From positions 1 through 35,642 of the forward strand of contig CAZFIR010000038.1 in assembly GCA_964519535.1 (NCBI GenBank): a stretch of 35,642 nucleotides of DNA, in the 5' to 3' direction. The stretch is from CAYWLI01 sp964519535 (lineage in GTDB: Bacteria; Desulfobacterota; B13-G15; RBG-16-54-18). Both the position numbers and the translations under genes were made by a program. This document shows, piece after piece, positions 13,868 to 22,773 of this stretch. The notes under the pieces are model-generated. The model had not been told where the DNA came from, made no database searches, and saw only the letters and a list, made by a program, of their open reading frames with translations. Positions within the stretch are counted from its first letter, which is position 1. Each line of letters opens with the position of its first letter.

Positions 13868-15601
13868 TTGAGGGTCAAACTGGCAAAGAGGGCCGGGTTC
13901 TGCATGGGCGTGCGGCGCGCCATGGAGATCGTGCTGTCGGAGATCAATCATGGAACCCGACCTCTCTATACGTACGGCCCCCTCATCCATAATCAACAGG
14001 TGTTAGCGCTGCTCGAAACCAAGGGCGTCAGGGCAGTTGATGACGTCAAAGGTCTGGACGGGGGTGCCATTGTCATTCGGGCGCACGGCATCCCCCCGCA
14101 CGAGCGCCGCGCCATCAAGGACTCGGGCCTGCGGATCCGGGATGCCACCTGCCCCCGCGTGGCCCGGGTGCAGGGCATTATCAGCGCTCACACCAAGCAG
14201 GGATATAGCGCCGTTATCGTGGGCGACAAGGATCACCCGGAGGTCGCGGGCCTTATGGGTTATTCCCATGGCAGGGCTTACGCTGTCAACACCTCGGAGG
14301 AGATCGCGAAACTGCCACGCCTGAAGAAAGTGTTCGTGGTCGCCCAAACCACCCAGTCGGCACAAAACTTTCAGGAGGTGGCGCAGGCCGTCAAGGAGCG
14401 TTTTTCCGAGGCCATGATCTTCGACACGATTTGTGACGCTACCTATAACCGTCAAGAAGAAGTTCGGGCCTTCGCGGGGCATGTAGATGGGCTCGTGGTG
14501 GTGGGCGGCTATAACAGCGGGAATACCCAGCGGCTTGTGCAGGTCTCCCGTGAGTCGGGTATGCCGACCCTGCATGTGGAGACTGAAAAAGATATTGACA
14601 AGTCAAAGCTTGCGGATATGGAGGTGGTGGGTGTGACGGCAGGTGCCTCAACCCCCAACTGGATGATCAAGAGTGTGGTCAGGGAGATAGAGGCCATCCG
14701 GAGCCGCAAAGAGACCTTCCTGGGTCGCTGGATCATCAAGACCGCCCGTTTTTTACTGATGAGCAATTGCGTCGTGGCAGCGGGGGCCTTCGCCCTTGCC
14801 CATGCGGCCGCCGTTCTCACCGGAAGGACCACCGGTCTCATCTATCCATCGCTGGCGTTTTTCTACATCTACGCCATGCACGTCTTGAATCGTTTTCTCG
14901 ATAAAGGCGCCAGCGCTTATAATGATCCGGAGATAGCTACCTTTTACCGAAAATATCGGACCTTTTTGATCGTATCAGGAATCGTCTCCATTATAACGGC
15001 CCTTGCCCTCTCCTGGTATCTGGGGCCGGGGGTCTTTTTCGTTATGGCAGGCTTAAACCTCTTAGGGATCGTGTACAGTATCCCTCTGGTGCCCGAGAGA
15101 CTCAGGCCGGTGTGGCGATACGCTCGCATTAAGGACTTCCCCGGGTCCAAGACCCTCTCAGAGGCCCTGGCATGGGGTGTGGTCATCGCCCTCCTCCCGT
15201 TGTTAGGGAGCCAAGACGTGGCATTGCTGGCTGCATTGGCTGCGTTCATCTTCGTATTTTCAATTACGTATTTCCGATCCGCGCTCTTCGATATCTTTCA
15301 GGAGCAGGGCGATCTCTTCGTCGGTGTGGAGACCCTTCCCATTACCCTGGGGCAGGAAAGGACCCTTTTGCTCCTGAAGGGTGTGGCCGTCTTTACGGGA
15401 GTATTCCTTATTGCGGCCCCCCTTTCCGGGGTGGTTGGACCATTCGCATATCTCCTGCTTCTCTGTGTCCTCTCATTGACCCTCTGCCTCTTCGCCTATG
15501 AGCGAAAGTGGCTTCATCCGGGCAGGCGTTTTGAGGCCCTGGTGGAAGGGAATTTCTTTTTGGCGGGTCTCTTGGGCCTGATCTGGCAGATCCTTTTTTG
15601 A
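13868..15601 (+). CDS. ispH: Fusion of IspH (HMBPP reductase) and a UbiA-type prenyltransferase
   Basis: One 577-residue frame with two enzymes. Residues 1 to about 280 are IspH, the last enzyme of the MEP pathway, with the three [4Fe-4S] cysteines C12 (GFCMGV), C95 (ATCPRV) and C189 (TICDAT), plus HPE, QTTQS and ASTPNW. Residues about 290-577 are a UbiA-family membrane prenyltransferase. Its first motif N341-x3-D345 sits in LNRFLDKGA and the second in D475...GD482 with VETLPITLG; eight or so hydrophobic helices surround them. No stop or frameshift separates the parts. The aromatic acceptor is unknown; a quinone or related prenyl transfer is likely. TTG 13868 is used because of its strong ribosome site and the direct fit to the IspH N-terminus (MRVKLAKRAGFCMG). 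Confidence 0.92.
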   Translation: MRVKLAKRAGFCMGVRRAMEIVLSEINHGTRPLYTYGPLIHNQQVLALLETKGVRAVDDVKGLDGGAIVIRAHGIPPHERRAIKDSGLRIRDATCPRVARVQGIISAHTKQGYSAVIVGDKDHPEVAGLMGYSHGRAYAVNTSEEIAKLPRLKKVFVVAQTTQSAQNFQEVAQAVKERFSEAMIFDTICDATYNRQEEVRAFAGHVDGLVVVGGYNSGNTQRLVQVSRESGMPTLHVETEKDIDKSKLADMEVVGVTAGASTPNWMIKSVVREIEAIRSRKETFLGRWIIKTARFLLMSNCVVAAGAFALAHAAAVLTGRTTGLIYPSLAFFYIYAMHVLNRFLDKGASAYNDPEIATFYRKYRTFLIVSGIVSIITALALSWYLGPGVFFVMAGLNLLGIVYSIPLVPERLRPVWRYARIKDFPGSKTLSEALAWGVVIALLPLLGSQDVALLAALAAFIFVFSITYFRSALFDIFQEQGDLFVGVETLPITLGQERTLLLLKGVAVFTGVFLIAAPLSGVVGPFAYLLLLCVLSLTLCLFAYERKWLHPGRRFEALVEGNFFLAGLLGLIWQILF

Positions 15602-15633
15602 TTTTAGACTGTAACTAGGATACAAAGGGCGTT

Positions 15634-15846
15634 ATGGTTGAAGAGATTCAAACAATGTTTCAAGGGAATGGGGGTATATTGGGTTTTGTCAGCGCCGAGA
15701 TAGCCTGGGTCTATATCGGCTGCATACTGGCCTCTCTGCTCTGTGTCGTGTACGGTCTGATCCAGTGGAACAGGGACGGGAAAAGCACCCGGGTGCGGAG
15801 GGCGAGGCGGGTAAAAAAGGGTGGACGCCCCCGGCGCAGACGATAA
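15634..15846 (+). CDS. Symporter small accessory protein
   Basis: A 70-residue protein with one membrane helix (about 23-44, AWVYIGCILASLLCVVYGLIQW) and a strongly basic C-terminus (RVRRARRVKKGGRPRRRR). It lies 22 bases before a sodium:solute symporter gene and 32 bases after the ispH-ubiA fusion. Small single-helix proteins just before SSS-family transporters are a known pairing. I assign it by that position and shape rather than by a motif. Confidence 0.75.
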   Translation: MVEEIQTMFQGNGGILGFVSAEIAWVYIGCILASLLCVVYGLIQWNRDGKSTRVRRARRVKKGGRPRRRR

Positions 15847-15868
15847 TTCCATAGTGTAGGCAAGGGAA

Positions 15869-17467
15869 ATGGGTTTCATTATTACTATCTGTGTCACCGT
15901 CATATACCTCATCGTCGTATGCTATCTAGCATACAAGGGATGGAGGAGAACCCGGACGGCTGCGGACTACATGGTGGCCGGGCGGGCCATGCACCCCGGT
16001 GTGATGGCCCTGTCGTATGGGGCGACCTTTATCGGCACGACGGCCATCATCGGGTTTGGGGGGGTAGCGGCCCTGTTCGGGTTTTCCCTCCTGTGGCTCG
16101 GGTTTTTCAACATTATGGTGGGGATATTTATTGCCTTCGTCTTCTTCGGCCGGAGGACCCGCCGTATGGGACTTGCCCTCAATGCCCACACCTTTCCGGA
16201 GGTGCTTGGTGAGCGGTATCAGTCCCGGTTTATCCAGGGCTTTGCCGGGATGGTGATCTTTGCCTTCATCCCCATCTATGCAGCCGCGGTCCTCATCGGG
16301 ATCGCCCGGTTCATGGAGGTCTCGCTTCGTGTCCCGTATGCCGTGGGGCTCCTGGCCTTTTGCCTTTTTTTGGCCCTCTACGTGATCATGGGGGGGATCA
16401 AGGCCGTGATGTATACCGACGCCTTTCAGGGTGTGGTTATGTTCGTCATGATGGCGGTCCTCTGCATCTGGACCTACTACCTCCTCGGCGGGATCATCCC
16501 CGCCCACCAGGCCCTGACAGCGATCGCTCCCCTGGTCCCGGAGAAGTGGATTCGTGAAGGACACCGGGGATGGACCGCGGGGTTGCAGATGGGGAGCCCC
16601 TTTTGGTGGATCGTCTACTCCAGCATTGTTTACGGGGTGGGGATCGGGGTCCTCGCTCAGCCTCAGCTCGTGACGAGGTTTCTCACGGTACCATCGGACC
16701 GGGCGTTGAATCGGGCCGTGCTGGTAGGGGGGGTCTTCATCATGGCCATGACCGGGGTTTCATTGACCGTCGGCCCCTTGACAAACGTTATCTTCTTCCA
16801 GAGATTCGGCGACATCTCCTTAGCCATGGCCGAAGGTAATGTGGATAAGATCATCCCCGTGTATATCAACACGGTCATGCCCTGGTGGTTTGGTCCCCTG
16901 TTTCTGGTGGGAATGTTGGCGGCATCCATGGCTACCTTAAGCTCGCAGTTTCACGTCGGCGGCACCGCCCTCGGGAGAGACTTCTACGGCAGGGCGATGG
17001 GGCTCGGAAGGACAGGAGAGGTCTTCGCCACCAGGCTGGGAATTGCCCTGACCATTATCGCAACCATCATTTGGGGTTTGGTGTTGCCGTCCAGTATCAT
17101 CGCCGTTGCCGTCGCCTTTTTTTTCGGATTGTGCGCTGCCTCTTTCCTCCCCCTGTATTTCTTGGGGCTCTATTGGAAGGGGGTTACCAGGGCCGGGGCC
17201 ATTGCGAGCATGGTGGGGGGGCTCTGTACGAGCTTTGTCTGGATGATCTTCTTCCACTATCAGGAATCGGCGGCCCTCGGGGTCTGCCGGCTCCTCTTCG
17301 GCACGGTGAACCTGGCGGCGGGCTTCCCGCCCACCTCCTGGGTATGGAAGCTGCAGTATGTAGACCCCCTTGTCGTCGCCCTGCCCATCTCCTTCGCCCT
17401 CTGCATGGGGGTGAGCCGCATTACGCAAAAGATGCCCACGGCTCACCTCAAGCGCTGTTTCAAGTAG
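15869..17467 (+). CDS. Sodium:solute symporter family transporter
   Basis: 532 residues, SSS family (acetate/proline/pantothenate type). About thirteen hydrophobic segments are visible, with an opening ITICVTVIYLIVVCYLAYKGWRRTRTAADYMVAGR typical of the family. The GGIKAVMYTDAFQGVVMF signature region follows at about residues 175-193. It imports a small organic solute with sodium. The substrate is not evident; pathway context (isoprenoid genes on one side, glycolysis on the other) does not fix it. It is co-directional and closely spaced with the small accessory protein. The gene ends 91 bases before the convergent pyruvate kinase, with no clear hairpin between them. Confidence 0.93.
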   Translation: MGFIITICVTVIYLIVVCYLAYKGWRRTRTAADYMVAGRAMHPGVMALSYGATFIGTTAIIGFGGVAALFGFSLLWLGFFNIMVGIFIAFVFFGRRTRRMGLALNAHTFPEVLGERYQSRFIQGFAGMVIFAFIPIYAAAVLIGIARFMEVSLRVPYAVGLLAFCLFLALYVIMGGIKAVMYTDAFQGVVMFVMMAVLCIWTYYLLGGIIPAHQALTAIAPLVPEKWIREGHRGWTAGLQMGSPFWWIVYSSIVYGVGIGVLAQPQLVTRFLTVPSDRALNRAVLVGGVFIMAMTGVSLTVGPLTNVIFFQRFGDISLAMAEGNVDKIIPVYINTVMPWWFGPLFLVGMLAASMATLSSQFHVGGTALGRDFYGRAMGLGRTGEVFATRLGIALTIIATIIWGLVLPSSIIAVAVAFFFGLCAASFLPLYFLGLYWKGVTRAGAIASMVGGLCTSFVWMIFFHYQESAALGVCRLLFGTVNLAAGFPPTSWVWKLQYVDPLVVALPISFALCMGVSRITQKMPTAHLKRCFK

Positions 17468-17558
17468 ATTGCTCAGAAAAGAGGATATTGGCCGTCAAGG
17501 CCGCTATCACCGCCCGTTTCGTCTTAAAACCGGCTGTCGAATCCATGAGCCGCTATTG

Positions 17559-18989
17559 TCAGAGTTCCTCCACGGTGATCAGATTGGTGGTGCCGGGCAG
17601 GTCTACGGGGGTCCCTGCGGTGACCACCACCCGCTGGCCTTTGGCTACCCAACCCCGCTGGAGGGCGGCGGTGATCCCCTTACCCACGATCTCATCGACG
17701 TTGGTGAATTCGGTTACCAGGATGGGGTATACCCCCCAGGAGAGGACGAGCCGCCTGACCGTAGTGGATTTGGGGCTGAAGGCGAGGATGGGAGAGCGGG
17801 GTCGGTACCGGGAGACCAATCTGGCCGTCCTGCCGGTCCTGGTCGGGGTGATGATGGCGGCCACCCCCAGGTCCTCTGCCAGCCGGCAGGCGGCATGACT
17901 CATGGAGTCGGCTATCTCCCCCCGCTGATAGGGGTTCGGCGGGAGGAAGGCTTCATGGGGAAAGCTCCGCTCCGTCGCCCAGGCGATCAGCGCCATGAAC
18001 TTCACCGCGTCGACGGGGTACCTGCCTGTCGCGGTCTCCTCCGACAGCATGACGGCGTCGGTGCCGTCGAGGATGGCGTTGGCCACGTCGGACGCCTCCG
18101 CCCTGGTAGGGCGGGGGCTTTCCACCATCGAGCGCAGCATCTGGGTGGCAGTGATGACGGGTTTTCCGAGGCTGTTGGCCCGCTTGATCAGTTCCTTCTG
18201 TGCCATGGGGACCTCCTCGAGGGGTATCTCCACCCCGAGATCCCCCCTGGCCACCATGATCCCGTCGGCCTCCGCCATGATCTCTTCGATATGTCCTAAG
18301 GCCTCATTCCGCTCGATTTTTGCGATGATGGGGATATCGGCATTTTGAGCCCTCAAGGCCTCTTTGGCCTCAATGATATCATCGCGGTCCCTGACGTAGG
18401 AGAGGGCGATGAGATCCACACCCGCCTCCACGCCGAACACGAGATCCTCTTTGTCCTTGTCGGTTAGGGCCCTGGCCCGCAGCTTACCACTGGGCATATT
18501 GACCCCCTTATGGGAGCTGAGCTCCCCACCCACCACCACCTGGCAGGTGATCTCGGGGGGCTTAACCGCGACGACGGTGAGTTCAAGGGTTCCATCCGCC
18601 AGAAGAATGGTATCCCCCTCATTGACGTCTTGTGCCAGTCCAGGGTAAGTAACGGATATTTTGTGTGTGTTTCCCGTGACCTGTTTGCTGGTCAGGGTGA
18701 TGGTAGCGCCGGTCTCCAGCACTATGGTTCCCCCCTCGATCTCTCCCACCCGCACCTTCCCCCCCCCAAGATCTTGGAGGATGGCCACCGGCCGGCCTGC
18801 CTGTTCGCTCAGCCGCTTCAGCTGGGCGATCTTTTCCCCGTGCCCCTGGCGATTACCATGGGAGAAGTTGAGCCTGGCCACATCCATCCCCTCCCTGATC
18901 ATCTCCTCCATGATGGCTGGGTCGCTGCTGGCCGGCCCGATGGTGCAGACTATCTTGGTTTTCTTTGTCTCCCTGACTGTTGCTTTCAT
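17559..18989 (-). CDS. pyk: Pyruvate kinase
   Basis: 476 residues. It converts phosphoenolpyruvate and ADP to pyruvate and ATP. Hallmarks are TKIVCTIGPASS and LNFSHG at the N-terminus, the IIAKIERNEAL active-site strand with the catalytic lysine, ARGDLGVEI, TATQMLRSMVESPRPTRAEASDVANAILDGTDAVMLSEETA, and a C-terminal regulatory domain (about 350-476) ending in TTNLITVEEL. The length is that of the common bacterial form without the extra PEP-utiliser domain. It follows a terminator at 19013-19046, so it is transcribed on its own. Confidence 0.97.
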   Translation of the reverse strand: MKATVRETKKTKIVCTIGPASSDPAIMEEMIREGMDVARLNFSHGNRQGHGEKIAQLKRLSEQAGRPVAILQDLGGGKVRVGEIEGGTIVLETGATITLTSKQVTGNTHKISVTYPGLAQDVNEGDTILLADGTLELTVVAVKPPEITCQVVVGGELSSHKGVNMPSGKLRARALTDKDKEDLVFGVEAGVDLIALSYVRDRDDIIEAKEALRAQNADIPIIAKIERNEALGHIEEIMAEADGIMVARGDLGVEIPLEEVPMAQKELIKRANSLGKPVITATQMLRSMVESPRPTRAEASDVANAILDGTDAVMLSEETATGRYPVDAVKFMALIAWATERSFPHEAFLPPNPYQRGEIADSMSHAACRLAEDLGVAAIITPTRTGRTARLVSRYRPRSPILAFSPKSTTVRRLVLSWGVYPILVTEFTNVDEIVGKGITAALQRGWVAKGQRVVVTAGTPVDLPGTTNLITVEEL

Positions 18990-19012
18990 CCTGCTCGATC
19001 CCCAAAGGACAG

Positions 19013-19046
19013 AAAAAGGCCTATTCCTTGCGTGCGAGAATAGGCC
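19013..19046 (-). terminator. Terminator of the purB-lapA-orf90 unit
   Basis: GGCCTATTC (19018-19026) pairs exactly with GAATAGGCC (19038-19046). On the minus strand the stem is followed by TTTTT (complement of 19013-19017). It lies between the 90-codon membrane protein gene and pyk, all on the minus strand, so it ends the upstream unit. Confidence 0.82.
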
Positions 19047-19073
19047 CTCTTGAATCTCCGGATCGGTTGGCCG

Positions 19074-19346
19074 TTACACCTTTGGGATATCTTTCTCTCC
19101 TCCCTCTTCCTTTGTTTCCTTCTTTCCCCCAGTCTTTTGCTCTCTGGCCCTCAGGCCCGCCTCCAGTTTGTCCAGGACATCGGCCGTCTTTTCCCGCAGG
19201 GAATTGGTGGCCTTTATGATGGCATCACCGATTTGGGTGAGGACTTCGGTCTGCTTTTTCAGATCGCCAAGTCCCCCCACCTTTTGATAGGCCAAGAAGG
19301 CCAGGAACAAGGCGATGATGGCGATGATGAGTGCTAATGCTGCCAT
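19074..19346 (-). CDS. Small membrane protein with coiled-coil tail, unknown function
   Basis: 90 residues: one N-terminal membrane helix (about 2-22, AALALIIAIIALFLAFLAYQKV), then a helical heptad-like segment (LKKQTEVLTQIGDAIIKATNSLREKTADVLDKLEAGL), then a lysine/glutamate-rich tail. I do not recognise a family. It lies 6 bases after the LapA-like gene and is followed by a terminator, so the two are probably made together and may interact at the inner membrane. A ribosome site (AGGTG) is visible just upstream. Confidence 0.75.
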   Translation of the reverse strand: MAALALIIAIIALFLAFLAYQKVGGLGDLKKQTEVLTQIGDAIIKATNSLREKTADVLDKLEAGLRAREQKTGGKKETKEEGGEKDIPKV

Positions 19347-19352
19347 GTTTTT

Positions 19353-19598
19353 TCACCTCCCCTCTTTTTTTCGCTTTTTTTGTCGCGCCTTTTTCTTTTT
19401 CTCTTTGTTGAACTGATCTATCTTGGCGATGATGAAGCCAAGAATAACCCCCGCCAGGAAAGCTCCGAGGGTGACCAAGGCCGTGGATGCCTGGGTCTCC
19501 CAACAGAGAAACTTCACCTCCACTGCCTGGGTGTTGTACACGACGTAGACGAGGATAATGGCGATGAAGACGACGAGGGTGATGATACGTCCATACAT
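19353..19598 (-). CDS. LapA-domain (DUF1049) inner membrane protein
   Basis: 81 residues with two hydrophobic helices (about 5-22 and 42-62) separated by a short loop (NTQAVEVKFLCWETQAS), then a very basic tail. The helix-NTQxVxxxF-helix-coiled coil plan is that of LapA (YciS) family proteins, which in E. coli take part in lipopolysaccharide assembly control. It lies between purB (5 bases) and the 90-residue membrane protein gene. The purB-lapA linkage is probably transcriptional only. Confidence 0.82.
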   Translation of the reverse strand: MYGRIITLVVFIAIILVYVVYNTQAVEVKFLCWETQASTALVTLGAFLAGVILGFIIAKIDQFNKEKKKKARQKKRKKEGR

Positions 19599-19603
19599 AT
19601 TAA

Positions 19604-20920
19604 TTATTTTCCTCCCTCCCCCTTGCGTGAGTTGAATACCCTCTTGAATATAATATTAACATACTTGAGGTGGATATTCAAGTCGAAAATAGCGTCGATC
19701 TCTTTTTCACTCAGGATAGCGGCGATATCCGTGTCTTTCTCGACTAATCGACGAAAGTCCTCTCCCTTTTGCCATGCCCGCATGGCGTTGCGCTGTACCC
19801 AGTGGTATGAATCCCCCCGGGCCGTCCCCTTTCGGATGAGGGCCAGCATGAGCTGTTGAGAGGAGATGAGCCCCTTGGTCAGCTCGAGGTTTTCCCGCAT
19901 CCGCTCGGGATATACCACCAGCCCCCTGACGATGCGGGTGAGCCGGGCGAGCATGTAATCCGCCAGGATAGTGCTGTCAGGTGCGATGACCCGCTCCACC
20001 GAAGAGTGGCTGATGTCCCGTTCGTGCCAGAGGGGTATGTTCTCCATGGCTGCCGAGGCGTTGCTCCTCACCAGCCGTGCCAGCCCCGAGAGGTTCTCCG
20101 TCCCGATGGGGTTTCTCTTGTGGGGCATGGCTGACGAGCCCTTTTGGCCTTGGGCAAAGGGTTCCTCGGCCTCCGAGACCTCGGTCCGTTGCAGGTGGCG
20201 GATCTCCACGGCGAACTTTTCTATGGAGGAGGCGAGCAAGGCCAGGGCTGTAAAGAACTCGGCATGTCTGTCCCGCTGGATGATCTGTGAGGAGACCGGG
20301 GCGGGAGTGAGGCCTAGTTTTTTACAGACATATTCTTCTACCGAGGGGGGGGCATTGGCAAAGGTGCCCACGGCCCCCGACAACTTGCCGACGCTGATGA
20401 TTGCCCTGCCCCGCTCCATCCGAGCCCTATGCCGGCGCATCTCCTCGTACCAGAGGGCCATTTTGAGTCCGAAGGTGATGGGCTCGGCGTGCACCCCATG
20501 GGTTCTCCCGATCATGATTGTTTCCTGATGTTCAAAGGCCTTTTCTTTGATCGCCTCCATGAGGTCATCGATGTCCTCGATGATGATCTCTGCCGCTTCC
20601 CGTAGTCGTAGGGAGAGGGCGGTATCGACGACATCGTAGGAGGTGAGCCCAAAGTGGATATACTTTCCGGCCTCCCCCACCGTCTCTTCCAATTGGCCCA
20701 CAAAAGCGGCCACATCGTGTTTGGTCTCGCGCTCGATCTCCTCAATGCGTTGTGGGTCAATCCGGGCCCGCTCTTTGATCTGCTGTACGGCCTCGTGCGG
20801 TATCTCACCCAGTTCGGCCCAGGCCTCGCAGGCCAAGATCTCCACCATGAGCCAGGTTTGATATTTATGCTCCTCGCTCCAGAGCGCGCCCATTTTTTCT
20901 CTCGTGTATCGCGGAATCAC
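19604..20920 (-). CDS. purB: Adenylosuccinate lyase
   Basis: 438 residues, fumarase/aspartase superfamily. It cleaves SAICAR and adenylosuccinate in purine synthesis. The family signature SSAMPHKRNP is at about residue 265, in the flexible active-site loop with the catalytic serine. GRTHGVHAEPITFGLKMALWYEE and TSYDVVDTALSLRL supply the other active-site regions. The N-terminus (MIPRYTREKMGALWSEEHKYQTW) matches the bacterial short form. It heads a minus-strand unit with two small membrane protein genes. Confidence 0.97.
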   Translation of the reverse strand: MIPRYTREKMGALWSEEHKYQTWLMVEILACEAWAELGEIPHEAVQQIKERARIDPQRIEEIERETKHDVAAFVGQLEETVGEAGKYIHFGLTSYDVVDTALSLRLREAAEIIIEDIDDLMEAIKEKAFEHQETIMIGRTHGVHAEPITFGLKMALWYEEMRRHRARMERGRAIISVGKLSGAVGTFANAPPSVEEYVCKKLGLTPAPVSSQIIQRDRHAEFFTALALLASSIEKFAVEIRHLQRTEVSEAEEPFAQGQKGSSAMPHKRNPIGTENLSGLARLVRSNASAAMENIPLWHERDISHSSVERVIAPDSTILADYMLARLTRIVRGLVVYPERMRENLELTKGLISSQQLMLALIRKGTARGDSYHWVQRNAMRAWQKGEDFRRLVEKDTDIAAILSEKEIDAIFDLNIHLKYVNIIFKRVFNSRKGEGGK

Positions 20921-21022
20921 CGTTATCGCTCCTTTCCCGTAGTCAGCTTAACTTTAAGGTAGCAGGGGGGAGTTGTCAATGTGAAATAGCAGATGGTTTT
21001 TAACAATAATCTTTTCGTGACC

Positions 21023-21051
21023 TTGACACTCCTCCATTACCCTGTTAGATT
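21023..21051 (+). promoter_or_regulatory. Sigma-70 promoter of the galT-like operon
   Basis: TTGACA (21023-21028), a 17-base spacer and TAGATT (21046-21051) match the consensus spacing exactly and ten of twelve box positions. Transcription would start near 21058, about 30 bases before the first gene. The region also serves as the upstream of the divergent purB. Confidence 0.65.
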
Positions 21052-21089
21052 TTGAGCTGAGCATTGATGTTTTCATCGGGGGCTGCGCA

Positions 21090-22115
21090 TTGGGTATAAA
21101 TTTTAAAAAAACACTGCAACACGCAAAGATATTGGATCCAAAAAAGGGATATGAGGAGAAGACCTTGTCCTTGGAGACGAGGTGGGATCCGCTGACTCAG
21201 AGGACGGTACGGGTACTCGATCTCCCCATCAAAAAATTGGACAAGCTCGATATAGAAGCGTTGTTAAAAAGGGCAGGGGATGTCCGGTGTCCCTTTTGTC
21301 CCGGTGCCTTGGAGGAAGTAACCCCTCGGTTTCCTCATGATCTCATCGAGGGAGGGAGGCTGCGTTTTGGCGAGGTTTGTGTGATCCCTAACCAACTCCC
21401 CTTTGATCGGTACTGTGCTGTCGTCGTCCTCACCCAGAGACACTATGTCCCGCTGGCAGATTTTACCGCGGAGATGCTCTTTGCCGCCTTCTCCATCGCC
21501 TGCGTCTTCCTGCGCAGACTGGTTGCGGTGGACCCCACGGCACGGTTCTTCTCCATCAACTGGAATTATCTCCCCATGGCGGGGGGGAGCGTCATTCATC
21601 CCCACCTTCAGATCATTGCGGGCGATCTGCCCACTCACTACCAAGGGGAGATGATTCAGAGGGGGAGGGAGTATCATCAGCAGTGGGGGGACGTCTTTTG
21701 GGATGAGCTGATCGTCAAGGAGCGGGAGTTGGCCCAACGGTATATAGGGGCTGTCGGCAACACGGAGTGGCTGGCGAGCTATGCCCCGCTGGGGTTCGGG
21801 GATATCATGGCCGTCTTCCGAGAACGGACCTCCATTGTCGATCTCTCCGATAACGACCTGCGGGACCTTTCCCAGGGCTTGGTTAAGGTCTTTCAGTACT
21901 TCCAAGATTTCAATCACTACAGCTTCAATCTCGGCCTCTACTCAGGGGAGTACGCGGGGGATGATTCCTTTTGGGTCAACGCCAGGATGGTGACGAGGAG
22001 GTTGCTGCCGCCCGTAGGGGCCAGCGACGTCAGTTACTTCGAGAAGCTCCACGGAGAGTCGATCGGATACAAGAAACCGGAGCAGCTGTGCGAGGAGATG
22101 AAGGAGTATTTCTAA
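21090..22115 (+). CDS. GalT-like HIT-superfamily nucleotidyltransferase/phosphorylase homologue
   Basis: 341 residues. A zinc-type CPFC (67-70) and an HxHxQ active site (H170, H172, Q174 in GSVIHPHLQI) place it in the galactose-1-phosphate uridylyltransferase branch of the HIT superfamily. The middle His is the expected nucleotidylated residue. The flanking sequence differs from classic GalT, and no other Leloir gene is nearby, so the substrate is open. TTG 21090 is the furthest start after a GGGGG ribosome site. It is first in a run of six co-directional genes. Confidence 0.78.
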   Translation: MGINFKKTLQHAKILDPKKGYEEKTLSLETRWDPLTQRTVRVLDLPIKKLDKLDIEALLKRAGDVRCPFCPGALEEVTPRFPHDLIEGGRLRFGEVCVIPNQLPFDRYCAVVVLTQRHYVPLADFTAEMLFAAFSIACVFLRRLVAVDPTARFFSINWNYLPMAGGSVIHPHLQIIAGDLPTHYQGEMIQRGREYHQQWGDVFWDELIVKERELAQRYIGAVGNTEWLASYAPLGFGDIMAVFRERTSIVDLSDNDLRDLSQGLVKVFQYFQDFNHYSFNLGLYSGEYAGDDSFWVNARMVTRRLLPPVGASDVSYFEKLHGESIGYKKPEQLCEEMKEYF

Positions 22116-22162
22116 GGGTTGCCTTTTCACCGCCAGTTTGTCAGGAGTTATAAGGAGAGCAA

Positions 22163-22765
22163 GTGATCACCTTACCCCCGCCAGCGTTCAAAGGTACACT
22201 ATCCCTGGAAGAAGCCCTCAATGCGCGCAGGACCGTGAGGTCTTTTGCCCCCACGACCTTGAGTTTGGACCAGCTCTCACAACTCCTCTGGGCAACCTAT
22301 GGCATGACTGGTCCTCGCGGGGGGATGAAGACGACCCCCTCTGCCGGCGCCTTGTACCCTCTTGATTGCTACCTCGCAGCGGGTGATGATGGGGTGGATG
22401 GGCTGGAAGGGGGGGTGTATCATTATCTGCCCTCCCCTCATGCCCTGGAGGCAATGACCCCAGGCGATAGGAGACAGGAGATTGCCCGCGCCTCTTTGAG
22501 CCAGATGTGGATGGCCAAGGCCCCGGTCATGATGATCATCACCGCCGAGTACGAGAGGATCACCGGAAAGTACGGGGAGCGCGGGATCAGGTATGCGCAC
22601 ATGGAGGTGGGGCATGCCGGGGAGAATCTCTTTCTCCAATGCGTCGCCCTCGGGTTGGGTGCGGGCATTGTAGGGGCCTTTACAGATGATGCGGTGGCGG
22701 ATGCCGCGGGGCTCCCCCCCGGTCATGAGCCCCTTCTCATTGTCCCTCTAGGCCATCCCCGCTGA
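22163..22765 (+). CDS. SagB/ThcOx-type nitroreductase-family oxidoreductase
   Basis: 200 residues, FMN-dependent nitroreductase fold. Visible are LEEALNARRTVRSFAP, the PRGGMKTTPSAGALYPLDCYLA segment and AHMEVGHAGENLFLQCVALGLGAGIVGAF, all typical of SagB-like proteins. These oxidise azoline rings in some peptide pathways, but most stand-alone members have no known substrate. No precursor peptide or cyclodehydratase gene is visible here. GTG 22163 has AAGGAG six bases upstream. Confidence 0.88.
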   Translation: MITLPPPAFKGTLSLEEALNARRTVRSFAPTTLSLDQLSQLLWATYGMTGPRGGMKTTPSAGALYPLDCYLAAGDDGVDGLEGGVYHYLPSPHALEAMTPGDRRQEIARASLSQMWMAKAPVMMIITAEYERITGKYGERGIRYAHMEVGHAGENLFLQCVALGLGAGIVGAFTDDAVADAAGLPPGHEPLLIVPLGHPR

Positions 22766-22773
22766 CTCCCTTG

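Noticed and set aside
21264..21917. 217-codon minus-strand ORF inside the GalT-like gene
   Set aside because: Shadow; the + strand frame has the CxxC and HxHxQ motifs.
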